From Streptococcus gordonii (GTDB taxonomy: Bacteria > Bacillota > Bacilli > Lactobacillales > Streptococcaceae), in contig NZ_LQWV01000040.1 in NCBI RefSeq assembly GCF_001553855.1, positions 1 through 64,000 on the forward strand: 64,000 bases of DNA. The letters run 5' to 3'. The notes under the pieces are model-generated. The model was not told the origin of the DNA. It did not search any database and saw only the letters and a list, made by a program, of their open reading frames with translations. Below, in pieces: positions 17,091 to 24,191 of this stretch. Position 1 is the stretch's first letter; every line of letters begins with the position of its first letter. A program made the translations under genes and the position numbers.

Positions 17091-17570
17091 CTAATCTAAT
17101 ATCTCTGATAGTTTCTCTATTATCTTTTCTTTGTTCTTTTCCTTATCAACTGATAGGTAGTTTTTAAAGTTATCTAGGGACTGGATTTGATTTCCAATAA
17201 TAGTTCGCAACTGCTCATTGAAGAATTCTTCTTGTTCAGCATCGATCTCTTCCAATAAGGCAGGTTTATAGTCTTTTCCCTCACACTCATAAGCTAACGA
17301 GGCTATGGAAGCACCTGCTTCAATAATACAATTCCACCTTGATTCATATTTTGGATCATCCTCTTGCATATAAATAAAAGCCCCTCCAAATTCAGTTCCA
17401 TCATCGAGAAGGAAATAGAGGTCATCTGCAGACACTTCATGATTCTCTAGCCATTTCCAGCATACTTCAAGAATCTCTTCAATCTGCTTATAAAACTGGC
17501 TTCCCTGCATCGATTTGGATAACCATATAGCTATTCCTAACTTAAATAGTGCTTTATTATATTTATTCAT
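17091..17570 (-). CDS. Imm6-like immunity protein
   Basis: 159 residues. EVCWKWLENHEVSADDLYFLLDDGTEFGGAFIYMQEDD is clearly homologous to the Imm6-like protein at 14875 (ACWSFWEK...ELYALLDDGTDFGGLFIYMQ). Acidic, soluble, helical C-terminus. It follows the SUKH gene at 17598 by 27 bp. Its start region has only a weak ribosome-binding site. Confidence 0.65.
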   Translation of the reverse strand: MNKYNKALFKLGIAIWLSKSMQGSQFYKQIEEILEVCWKWLENHEVSADDLYFLLDDGTEFGGAFIYMQEDDPKYESRWNCIIEAGASIASLAYECEGKDYKPALLEEIDAEQEEFFNEQLRTIIGNQIQSLDNFKNYLSVDKEKNKEKIIEKLSEILD

Positions 17571-17597
17571 GGGTACGCATTTCTTTCAACTTTGCTC

Positions 17598-18053
17598 TTA
17601 GTTCTGTATCAACTCTTTGAATTCCGAAAATGTTTTAGCTAAAAAATAAGCATTATTCTCATCGCTCGAGGCTTCTAATTGATACGTATCATCGTAATAG
17701 TATATACCTTCGTTATCATCACCACTTTGCCAAAATAGTAGAAATCCGTGCTGAATAGTATCACCAATAATAATGGAATGGTCAAAAATATAGTTACGAT
17801 ATTCTTCTGTCCACTGTTCTATATCTGCATTTTTAATTCCAGTATTTATACCAAACATAGTATCAATATTAATAACTTCATCAATTTGATGAATCTTAAT
17901 TGAATTTTCAAATGTATAAGATAAATTCCTTCCTCCGTTTTGTGTAACTAAAAATTCTTTATAGTCAACTGGAAGTTTGATATCAAATCGTTTTTCTAAA
18001 GGTTTGATATTTTCATCTTCTGTATGCCCAAATGGGTCTATAATTAATACCAT
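17598..18053 (-). CDS. SUKH (SMI1/KNR4) family immunity protein
   Basis: 151 residues from ATG 18053, chosen because GGAGG lies 8 nt upstream. The frame extends 16 codons further up, but that part (ending RGIISEVD) looks like toxin-junction sequence (next entry). IKPLEKRFDIKLPVDYKEFLVTQNGG is the SUKH signature; HGFLLFWQSGDDNEGIYYYDDTYQL and FSEFKELIQ follow at the usual places. It is only distantly related to the two SUKH genes at 13961 and 22557. Confidence 0.8.
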   Translation of the reverse strand: MVLIIDPFGHTEDENIKPLEKRFDIKLPVDYKEFLVTQNGGRNLSYTFENSIKIHQIDEVINIDTMFGINTGIKNADIEQWTEEYRNYIFDHSIIIGDTIQHGFLLFWQSGDDNEGIYYYDDTYQLEASSDENNAYFLAKTFSEFKELIQN

Positions 18054-18101
18054 TTTATCTACCTCCGATATAATGCCTCTTTGCTTGAGGTTCTCAGCCA
18101 T
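18054..18101 (-). pseudogene. Toxin-junction remnant fused ahead of SUKH gene
   Basis: Sixteen in-frame codons before the SUKH start read AENLKQRGIISEVDK. The core RGIISEVD is also the beginning of the PoNe-like frame at 19333. The most economical reading is that both are the junction between a toxin's conserved part and its variable C-terminal domain, left after the toxin domain was replaced or deleted. The codons lie 90 bp downstream of the PoNi gene. Confidence 0.5.
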
Positions 18102-18190
18102 GTTTAGATGTCCCTGCTAAGAATAACCTTGTTAACGTAACAAAAAGGAAAGGACATTTTCGATAAAAACTAGGAGAAAAACCAGCTTTC

Positions 18191-18856
18191 CTACTTTTCT
18201 TGGACTAGAAGGTCATATGGAAAGTACTCTAGGTCTTTCAAACGTTCGTCGTAGATTCCTTTGATCTTGCAGGTTGCGGCGGTGTCAAAGCTCCAGTAGC
18301 CATCATAACCTCTATTGTCATACTTATGTGTTCCATACCAAGGTTCATCCGAGTGGCTATAATACCAGAAACCCTGCGCTTTGGCTACACTCTCATAAGT
18401 ATTTTCTATCATATTTTGATACTCTAGAATCGAATGAAAAGGAACTATCTTGTCATGGAATAGATAGGTCATGTAGTATTCAATCAAGCCATCTGTGTGG
18501 TCCATCTGCTCATAAATAGCCTTCAAATCATCCAAAAACTCTTCCTTACGATCACTATAAAGAACTCCTAATGCAAATATATCAACCGCCAAGTCAAAAG
18601 GAACTCCTTCCGAAGCGGCCTCTTTTAAGTTGGAGAGGATCCCTTGGTAATATGGAAAGAGCTCCTGAACATCCTTCCCTAGAGAGTAGCCAACTCTTAA
18701 TAAATCTTCATAATTAATGACCATGAACCTAAAATGACTCATGAGATCTTTAGGTTTTTCCTTTTCATAATCTTCTATATCTTCCTGTAAGCATTTAGAA
18801 TACCATTCAAATGCCTCTTGGAAGTATTCCTCAGTTTTGATTCTATCTCTTATCAT
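18191..18856 (-). CDS. PoNi-like immunity protein (DUF1910/DUF1911), next to PoNe domain
   Basis: 221 residues; AGGAG before ATG 18856. RIKTEEYFQEAFEWYSK begins the DUF1910 part; GYWSFDTAATCKIKGIYDERLKDLEYFPYDLL is the DUF1911 end. It starts 15 bp after the PoNe-like frame, the normal toxin-then-immunity order. The paralogue at 16393 has a nearly identical C-terminal two-thirds, and a third copy survives as a 3' fragment at 21922-22003. Confidence 0.88.
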   Translation of the reverse strand: MIRDRIKTEEYFQEAFEWYSKCLQEDIEDYEKEKPKDLMSHFRFMVINYEDLLRVGYSLGKDVQELFPYYQGILSNLKEAASEGVPFDLAVDIFALGVLYSDRKEEFLDDLKAIYEQMDHTDGLIEYYMTYLFHDKIVPFHSILEYQNMIENTYESVAKAQGFWYYSHSDEPWYGTHKYDNRGYDGYWSFDTAATCKIKGIYDERLKDLEYFPYDLLVQEK

Positions 18857-18871
18857 GTATTAACTCCTTGT

Positions 18872-19333
18872 CTATGGGCGGATAATGTTCGCCTTCTTAT
18901 CGAGATTATTAATCATAATGTCGCCATTCTTCCTAACCTTCACTAACTGATAACCAACATCTCCAGAGTCCATTGCAGTCACAATTTCTTCAAAATTTCT
19001 ACCTACGACTGCATCTTTTAAGCGATCTCCTATCCACTCACGGCTCATCTGCTTGATTTCCGGATTCTTCAAGTAACTTAAGCGAGCACTACCATACTTA
19101 GCTTCTGCGATGATATAGGGTGGGTGACCATTAGGGTTGTGGTAGACTCCATCAATTCCCAGATGGGTGGCTCCATCGATTTCTGTGGTCATGTCCAAAC
19201 TGATGCGCTCATAACCCAGCTGACGATAGATTTCGTCCGTACTCATCTCGCCGTAGTTCCCTTTACGCATATTACTGATCAGCTCAATAGTGCCGTCATC
19301 AACCTCTGATATGATCCCTCTTTCTACATTCAA
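18872..19333 (-). pseudogene. Orphan PoNe-like PD-(D/E)XK nuclease toxin domain
   Basis: 153 codons from a TTG without a ribosome-binding site. RKGNYGEMSTDEIYRQLGY (about 23-41), GIDGVYHN with Asp (about 59-66) and YIIAEAKYGSARL with Glu-x-Lys (about 73-85) give the spaced D...ExK catalytic set of PoNe nucleases, and KQMSREWIGDRL follows as in that family. In intact systems this is the C-terminal DNase part of an LXG or other polymorphic toxin. Here the frame begins at the junction sequence RGIISEVD, with no targeting domain. A DUF1911 immunity gene follows at once. It may be a silent cassette that can recombine onto a toxin elsewhere. Confidence 0.75.
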
Positions 19334-19368
19334 AAATTGAGATAAACTTTATTGTTTTAAGAATGACT

Positions 19369-19758
19369 TTATTCTTGTTTAATTGTTTCTATAATATATT
19401 TAAAATCGGCGACTAATTCATCATAATTCTTTTTAACAAATAAATAATAAGCCTCAATCCCCCTGTGGATAATAGCATTTACAGTAGGGTGAAATTCTCT
19501 ATCTGTTGCATCAATCATAAATTGCGTCATCTGATAAGCAGTTTCCGTTGGATAACGGAGTTTATCAATGCCGATACGAATCATCAGCGCTTGTACATCG
19601 GTTGGTGGTATTGATTCTTCATGAGCTTTTCCGTTTAACATCCCAAAAATATAGGCTGCCACTAACTGTTTGTCAAGATCATCATCCAAATCAATCGTGA
19701 CCAAACTTAAAAATTTGTCGACCATTTCGATAGCTTCATTTACAGTGTTTTCTTTCAT
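19369..19758 (-). CDS. Imm48-like immunity protein
   Basis: 129 residues, helical. VAAYIFGMLNGKAHEESIPPTDVQALM and NAIIHRGIEAYYLF fit the Imm48 pattern (FGM...A then IIHRGId.Y). SD AAGGAG before ATG 19758. It lies 9 bp after the gene at 19768 and 35 bp before the PoNe frame. Family assignment from memory, moderate. Confidence 0.65.
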   Translation of the reverse strand: MKENTVNEAIEMVDKFLSLVTIDLDDDLDKQLVAAYIFGMLNGKAHEESIPPTDVQALMIRIGIDKLRYPTETAYQMTQFMIDATDREFHPTVNAIIHRGIEAYYLFVKKNYDELVADFKYIIETIKQE

Positions 19759-19767
19759 GTTTTCTCC

Positions 19768-20238
19768 TTATAAAACCTTATAGTACCCCTTGGTATAACC
19801 GCAAGGGATGTAGCCTGCTTGATATAAAGCATACAAATCATCATAAAATGTTGACTCAGCTTGGGGAACCTCTTTTTTGATGGTCAAGTACCTAGCTATG
19901 CCAATGATATCAAATTTAATCTGATCTTTCATGGATGCTACTAGTTTACCTTCCCCGATCAGGTTATCTAATCGTGCTTCAATTTCAGGAATTATTTCCT
20001 CTTTTGCGCTAATTCCCAGTGAGTTCCAGTGCTTATGAATATCACTATGATTTTTAAAAATATAAACACTAAAATCACCACCTTTCTCTAACACAAAATT
20101 CTCCCACTTCAAACTATTGATACTCTTTTCTGCTTCCTGAAGTTTCTTTATCTGTTTGATGGGAACAATCGTTTCTCTGCTTTCCTTTAAAAAAGGAAGC
20201 GAGATTAAACTTTTAATAACGTCATCGTTTATTTTCAT
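19768..20238 (-). CDS. Island protein of unknown family (probable immunity)
   Basis: 156 residues. Starts at ATG 20238 after AGAGGTTATTT, directly behind a toxin-like C-terminal remnant (20248-20394), the position of an immunity gene. Features: SINSLKWENFVLEKGGDFSVYIFKNHSD (about 39-66) and STFYDDLYALYQAGYIPCGY near the end. A same-length paralogue at 21397-21867 carries a stop codon in the middle. Function inferred only from context. Confidence 0.6.
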   Translation of the reverse strand: MKINDDVIKSLISLPFLKESRETIVPIKQIKKLQEAEKSINSLKWENFVLEKGGDFSVYIFKNHSDIHKHWNSLGISAKEEIIPEIEARLDNLIGEGKLVASMKDQIKFDIIGIARYLTIKKEVPQAESTFYDDLYALYQAGYIPCGYTKGYYKVL

Positions 20239-20247
20239 AAATAACCT

Positions 20248-20394
20248 CTATTTTATTTTGGGTAGATTCAGTTTTCCTGGTATTCTAGGAACAAATTTTT
20301 GAGCTGTTAGTCCATAAGAAATCTGCTGTTCCATAGCTTTGGATACAACATCCTTGGCTTGCGCCCAGTACCCCAGTCCTTTGTGAAAAGGCAC
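20248..20394 (-). pseudogene. C-terminal remnant of a toxin-like protein
   Basis: A 45-codon minus-strand frame reads GYWAQAKDVVSKAMEQQISY, then LTAQKFVPRIPGK and LNLPKIK, ending TAG, 9 bp before the next start. A TAA blocks it just upstream. Its place directly before an immunity-like gene and its style fit the last residues of a polymorphic toxin whose remainder was deleted. The toxin family is not identified. Confidence 0.5.
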
Positions 20395-20414
20395 TTAACT
20401 GAATATTAAGTGCC
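20390..20414 (-). terminator. Stem-loop terminator after YezG copy 2
   Basis: Stem GGCACTTAA/TTAAGTGCC around 7 nt, followed on the minus strand by TTTT. It lies 13 bp after the YezG stop and overlaps the start of the toxin remnant. Confidence 0.6.
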
Positions 20415-20427
20415 GATATCAAAAATA

Positions 20428-20874
20428 TTATAGCTGATTTTCTTTCACTTCCTCAAACCATTTTTCAAATTCTAGTCGTGGAAGCAATTCTTCATCCTTG
20501 TCATAACGTCCTTCATAACTATAGCGACTGTCAAGGCTGTTTTTCTGTGCATCATAAATCAACCACATTTCAGTTGGGTGTTCACGATTGTACTCTTGGC
20601 AAACGTCAAGCAATTTTTGTATATCTTCAAGACCAAAGTGTTGTACTGCTACCATCATATTTTTTGAAGTGTCTACTTTTTTATTTATAATTTCATTCAC
20701 TGCATACATTTTTGTCACAATTCCATTAATTTTATAAAAAACATCAAAGGAAAGTAATGCTTCTTCAGAAATGCAATAAATATATATTTTCTCTGCCTGA
20801 TTTTGGACATATTCCATAGCTAGTGAAATCATACTAGCCTGAACTTCCAAAAAATTATCTTCAAATTGTGTCAT
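20428..20874 (-). CDS. YezG/EsaG-type immunity protein (DUF600), copy 2
   Basis: 148 residues, same length as copy 1 at 14432. EVQASMISLAMEYVQNQ, YCISEEALLSFDVFYKING and the C-terminal 60 residues are almost the same in both. The block between (GIVTKMYAVNEIINKKVD... against GVFVKLHKVNSVLDTKVD...) is diverged and is the likely specificity region. EsaG-type proteins bind the nuclease domain of the cognate type VII toxin. Followed by its own terminator. Confidence 0.85.
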   Translation of the reverse strand: MTQFEDNFLEVQASMISLAMEYVQNQAEKIYIYCISEEALLSFDVFYKINGIVTKMYAVNEIINKKVDTSKNMMVAVQHFGLEDIQKLLDVCQEYNREHPTEMWLIYDAQKNSLDSRYSYEGRYDKDEELLPRLEFEKWFEEVKENQL

Positions 20875-20887
20875 TGCTACATTCCTT

Positions 20888-21289
20888 TTATATTTTCAAT
20901 AAAACTTCCGCTTTGTCTGAGTTTAGAAAATCTTTCAGTATATGCAAAGTATGTTCAATAGAATCTTTATTACCACCATACACTCTTCTTATACTCTTAT
21001 CATCAATAAGCTTGGATAAAAATGTGACTGAAAATTTCTCTTCATCAGTTTGAGTAAACCAAATGTTAAATAATCCACCCTCTCCTGCTTCCAATTGCGT
21101 ATTTTTACCTGTTGATGAAATACCTATTATCATATGATAACCGTTATACACGAACGGAAAATTAAAATTTTCATCTTCTCCTTCATTAATCGCAATCGTA
21201 TCAAGATCAATCGAAAAAATTTTCTCTAAAGCTTGCTTGACATTCTGATAACCTAAACTATCTCTTATTGGTAAGTATTGTTCGCTCAT
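20888..21289 (-). CDS. Island protein of unknown family
   Basis: 133 residues from ATG 21289 (GGAG 9 nt upstream; a GTG five codons earlier is less likely). ALEKIFSIDLDTIAINEGE, YNGYHMIIGISSTGKNTQ and GGLFNIWFTQTDEEKF suggest a small alpha/beta protein. Not recognised. It directly precedes YezG copy 2 by 13 bp and is probably another immunity or accessory protein. Confidence 0.6.
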   Translation of the reverse strand: MSEQYLPIRDSLGYQNVKQALEKIFSIDLDTIAINEGEDENFNFPFVYNGYHMIIGISSTGKNTQLEAGEGGLFNIWFTQTDEEKFSVTFLSKLIDDKSIRRVYGGNKDSIEHTLHILKDFLNSDKAEVLLKI

Positions 21290-21310
21290 TTCTAAGGACT
21301 CCACATATTC

Positions 21311-21393
21311 CTAAAAATCCTCACTTTTATATCTTTTTTCTCTCAAAAGATTCATTTCATTCTTGAACATTTCATCTTCTATGAAAAAAACTA
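21311..21393 (-). pseudogene. 3' fragment of an unidentified gene
   Basis: Minus-strand frame reads RIVFFIEDEMFKNEMNLLR, then EKRYKSEDF, ending TAG at 21311, about 20 bp before the 20888 gene. It has no start of its own and begins at the 3' end of the nonsense-mutated gene at 21397, so it looks like the tail of a gene whose body was replaced. Confidence 0.4.
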
Positions 21394-21396
21394 TCC

Positions 21397-21867
21397 TTAT
21401 AAAACCTTATAGCATCCCTTGGCAAAACCACAAGGAATGTAGCCTGCTTGGTATAAAGCATACAAATCATCATAAAATGTTGACTCAGCTTGGGGAAGCT
21501 CTTTTTTGATGGTCAAGTAGATGGCCAAGCCAATGATATCAAATTCAATCTGACTCCTCATTGAGGCAAGAAGTTTACTATCCGCAATCAGTTTATCTCA
21601 ACGCGTTTCAATTTCAGGAATGATTTCCTCTTCTGCACTATCTACTAGTTCATTCCAGTGCTTATACATGTCGCTATGATTTTTAAAAAGATAAACAGTA
21701 AAATCTCCACGTTTATCTAAGACAAAATTCTCCCATTTTAAACTATTAATATTCTTCTCCGCTTCTTTTACAGTCTTTAACTGAGTAATCGGTAGACTTG
21801 TTTCTCTTTCTTCCTTCAAAAAGTCTATACTTATTAATTCATTTATCACCTCTGAATGGATCTTCAT
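21397..21867 (-). pseudogene. Nonsense-mutated paralogue of the 19768 gene
   Basis: From ATG 21867 (after AAAGGGGATAAAG) to TAA 21397 is exactly the length of the intact paralogue at 19768-20238 (471 bp) and aligns to it throughout. One in-frame TGA (about 21592-21594) replaces the Leu codon found in the paralogue (EIEARLDN against EIETR-stop-DK), giving a 90-residue N-terminal fragment. Downstream codons remain intact (TIKKELPQAESTFYDDLYAL), so the mutation is recent or readthrough is tolerated. Confidence 0.75.
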
Positions 21868-21921
21868 CTTTATCCCCTTTCTAGAAATCAAGCTATTCTT
21901 TCAGATAAAAAGCTTCGTTTT

Positions 21922-22003
21922 CTATTCTCCCTGCACCAACAAGTCATATGGGAAGTACTCTAGATCTTTCAAGCGCTCGTCGTATATTCCTTTGATCTTG
22001 CAG
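21922..22003 (-). pseudogene. 3' remnant of a third PoNi-like gene
   Basis: Minus-strand codons CKIKGIYDERLKDLEYFPYD then LLVQGE and TAG match the last 27 residues of the DUF1911 proteins at 18191 and 16393. Similarity stops abruptly at the Cys codon, so only the 3' end was kept. It lies in the 186-bp gap between the nonsense-mutated gene and the DUF6985 gene. Confidence 0.8.
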
Positions 22004-22053
22004 ATTTCATCAATAAATATAAAAACTACAAATAATTTGAAGAAAACTTATAC

Positions 22054-22560
22054 TTATAGGAGTATATCCTGATAACCAATTTCAGACAATACGCCATTGA
22101 CAAATTTTATTCCTATGCCATTTTCTTTATCCCAATCACACTCACATAAAAAACCAAACTCTTCAACATTTTCGTCAAAAGTTAAAGGAAACATGATTTT
22201 CTTTGGTTGTAACAAAGAATAAATCTTATCTTTGTCACCAATTATATCTAAAAAATATTGTTTTTCTTTATGATTCGTGTAGCTTGAAACAATATCTGAT
22301 ATTTCACGATTGTAATATGATAAAATTGCCACATCTGCCTCTTTTGCTATTTCATCCATGTGATTCTCGAAAAATATATAGGCTTTTTCCTGATTAATTT
22401 CAAAATCAGCATCTTCATTCGCATCAATATTGGTTTCCAAAATATGGTGCTTATTGAAAATCTCTAGAGAAATGTCTTTTGTCCAACCGTAATTAAATTT
22501 TATTTTACCAAAAGTCTTATGATTTATTCCCATTGTTTTTACAACTGTTTTTTCTTTCAA
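22054..22560 (-). CDS. DUF6985-like protein
   Basis: 168 residues from TTG 22560, which overlaps the TGA stop of the upstream SUKH gene (TTGA), so translation is likely coupled; ATG 22533 is an alternative without a ribosome-binding site. The end FGFLCECDWDKENGIGIKF followed by VNGVLSEIGYQDILL fits DUF6985, common in immunity-gene clusters. AKEADVAILSYYNREISDIV lies in the centre. No function known beyond that context. Confidence 0.6.
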   Translation of the reverse strand: MKEKTVVKTMGINHKTFGKIKFNYGWTKDISLEIFNKHHILETNIDANEDADFEINQEKAYIFFENHMDEIAKEADVAILSYYNREISDIVSSYTNHKEKQYFLDIIGDKDKIYSLLQPKKIMFPLTFDENVEEFGFLCECDWDKENGIGIKFVNGVLSEIGYQDILL

Positions 22561-23027
22561 TATAGTATCGCTAAAAACTCTGTAAAGCTATTTGCTACAA
22601 ACTCTATAGCAGGTTCCAGGTCATATGATTCTTCGTGATACCAGATACACATGCTTGGATTTTCGGGATCCTCTGTATAATTTAGACAAACAAAATCACC
22701 ACCAAATAATGCTGCTATGGGGATTAGTTGCATTCCGACATAATCTTCATCAAAGACAATGCGACCTTCCAATTGTGTACTCACAACTCCGATATCATAA
22801 TCCTCTTCTGCCTTCTCACCTGAAATAGCTAGTATAGCTAAAAAGCGATCGATTACTTTCTCATTATTCCCAAAATGAAAATACCGTTTTGACGGAATCA
22901 ATCCATTCTCATTCTTTATAAATTCCTTATAATCGTCAGGTAATTTAACCCTCCACGCTACTTCTCTTTCCTGTAATAGCGCATCAGTTGGCAAGGGATA
23001 GATGATTGCTTGTTCTTTCTGAGTCAT
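22557..23027 (-). CDS. SUKH (SMI1/KNR4) family immunity protein
   Basis: 156 residues. REVAWRVKLPDDYKEFIKNENG is the SUKH signature; LIPIAALFGGDFVCLNY and a C-terminal ELE-like region DLEPAIEFVANSFTEFLAI match the paralogue at 13961. The centre (about 46-95) is unrelated to that paralogue. Same mosaic style as the YezG and PoNi pairs. Confidence 0.8.
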   Translation of the reverse strand: MTQKEQAIIYPLPTDALLQEREVAWRVKLPDDYKEFIKNENGLIPSKRYFHFGNNEKVIDRFLAILAISGEKAEEDYDIGVVSTQLEGRIVFDEDYVGMQLIPIAALFGGDFVCLNYTEDPENPSMCIWYHEESYDLEPAIEFVANSFTEFLAILY

Positions 23028-23079
23028 ATTTTCTACTTCTTTCTCTATTTAAAATCTTTATACTTCTAGCTCTGAAGAA

Positions 23080-23235
23080 TTAATCAGTCTCTTCCTTGTA
23101 CCATAATGGAGAGGGGTACATATAAGTTCCGCTGTTTGCTACATCTCTTCGTCCTTCAGGAACTGTAAAATCTAACAGCTTGAAGAATTTCTCTTTTGCT
23201 TCCAAAAAATTAGTAAATTCAAATGTTTTTCCCAT
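23080..23235 (-). CDS. Short island ORF, possibly a fragment
   Basis: 51 residues from ATG 23235 (weak AGG 9 nt upstream). GKTFEFTNFLEAKEKFFKLL followed by PEGRRDVANSGTYMYPSP. The first part resembles the start of small HNH-type toxin C-termini (KxFxFxxFxxxxxxFWK), but the catalytic residues are absent. It could be a fragment of a toxin module or a small stand-alone protein. Confidence 0.35.
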   Translation of the reverse strand: MGKTFEFTNFLEAKEKFFKLLDFTVPEGRRDVANSGTYMYPSPLWYKEETD

Positions 23236-23288
23236 AATATAAGACCTATCATCTCTACAATTTAGCAAATAAAATATGACAAGACAAT

Positions 23289-23966
23289 TTATCGTTTTTT
23301 TGACTCGCTATTTTTGAATATAGTTGATCTTATTTGAACTGTTTTTTCCTCTGATTTCATCTGAATTGTAACACCATAGATTGTATAACTAGAATAGCTA
23401 ACTCTTATTCGACAGGTCGTATCTTCTGGCATATCGTACTTATTTTTAAGATATTTATAGAGGTCAGAATGATTTTCTGGTTCATAGATAATATCACGAA
23501 GCTCTGTTTCCGCACTCTTAAAAGTTTCCTTCACATCCAAGGAGATGAAATAATCTCTAGAAACCACTAAATTAAGAATTTCTTCGTCAAATAAAGAATT
23601 TATCTCTGAACCATAATTTAGTTTACCATTAGAATAAGTAACAGGAACTGTCTCTTTAGTGTCCCTAGTTGTTATTGTGTAATTCCCCTTAATATCAGCT
23701 TGAGTGATATCTAAGTCCACTTCGTATTTTTTGACTTCATCTTGATTTTTTATATAAACTCTACTAGTGTATGACTTTAGCCCAGTAAAATCTTTCTTGT
23801 CTTGTTCTAAAAATTTAAACAGGGGTTCAAACATTTTTTCAAATTCATACTGTTCCTTTGTTCTGTTTTTGGGAATGGTTTCACCACCAAAACTACATCC
23901 ATTCAGGACAAAAAGTGTCGAAAGCATTAGCGTTACACTGACAACCCACAATAAGTCTTTTTTCAT
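23289..23966 (-). CDS. Lipoprotein of unknown function
   Basis: 225 residues; GGAGAAAGAA before ATG 23966. Signal peptide MKKDLLWVVSVTLMLSTLF with lipobox LNGC (Cys at about 24), so it should be a membrane-anchored surface lipoprotein. The mature part is beta-rich: YEVDLDITQADIKGNYTITT and RVSYSSYTIYGVTIQMKSEE. It is the only secreted protein in the island; a lipoprotein immunity factor acting at the envelope is possible but unproven. Confidence 0.75.
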   Translation of the reverse strand: MKKDLLWVVSVTLMLSTLFVLNGCSFGGETIPKNRTKEQYEFEKMFEPLFKFLEQDKKDFTGLKSYTSRVYIKNQDEVKKYEVDLDITQADIKGNYTITTRDTKETVPVTYSNGKLNYGSEINSLFDEEILNLVVSRDYFISLDVKETFKSAETELRDIIYEPENHSDLYKYLKNKYDMPEDTTCRIRVSYSSYTIYGVTIQMKSEEKTVQIRSTIFKNSESKKR

Positions 23967-24043
23967 TTCTTTCTCCTTAATATTTTATGTCCTATTATAC
24001 CACACCTCCATTTTCATCTGAAATGGTTTCCATTTTAGGATAA

Positions 24044-24076
24044 GAAAAAAACACTGATCCTTCAGTGCTTTTTTGA
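24044..24076. terminator. Bidirectional rho-independent terminator
   Basis: Stem CACTGA-TCCT-TCAGTG with T-run on the plus strand and A-run before it, so it works on both strands. It separates the 24192 gene from the lipoprotein gene. Between 24077 and 24191 no gene starts, but a stop-free minus-strand stretch (IFDQILTKF...) resembles the tail of some integrases. Confidence 0.8.
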
Positions 24077-24191
24077 TTGAATTATTGCCCCCTGCAGGAA
24101 TATAAAATATGCTCAGAAAGCCTATTCTAATAGGATTTAGGATAAACTTGGTCAATATTTGGTCAAAAATTTCGCTAACTTTTTATCCAAC

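Noticed and set aside
18191..18856. Idea that the DUF1911 proteins are enzymes
   Set aside because: Position directly behind the PoNe-like domain and the C-terminal signature fit immunity proteins better.
24044..24076. Possible CRISPR-like or repeat unit
   Set aside because: Only one copy; it is a simple terminator hairpin. No repeat-spacer array seen anywhere.
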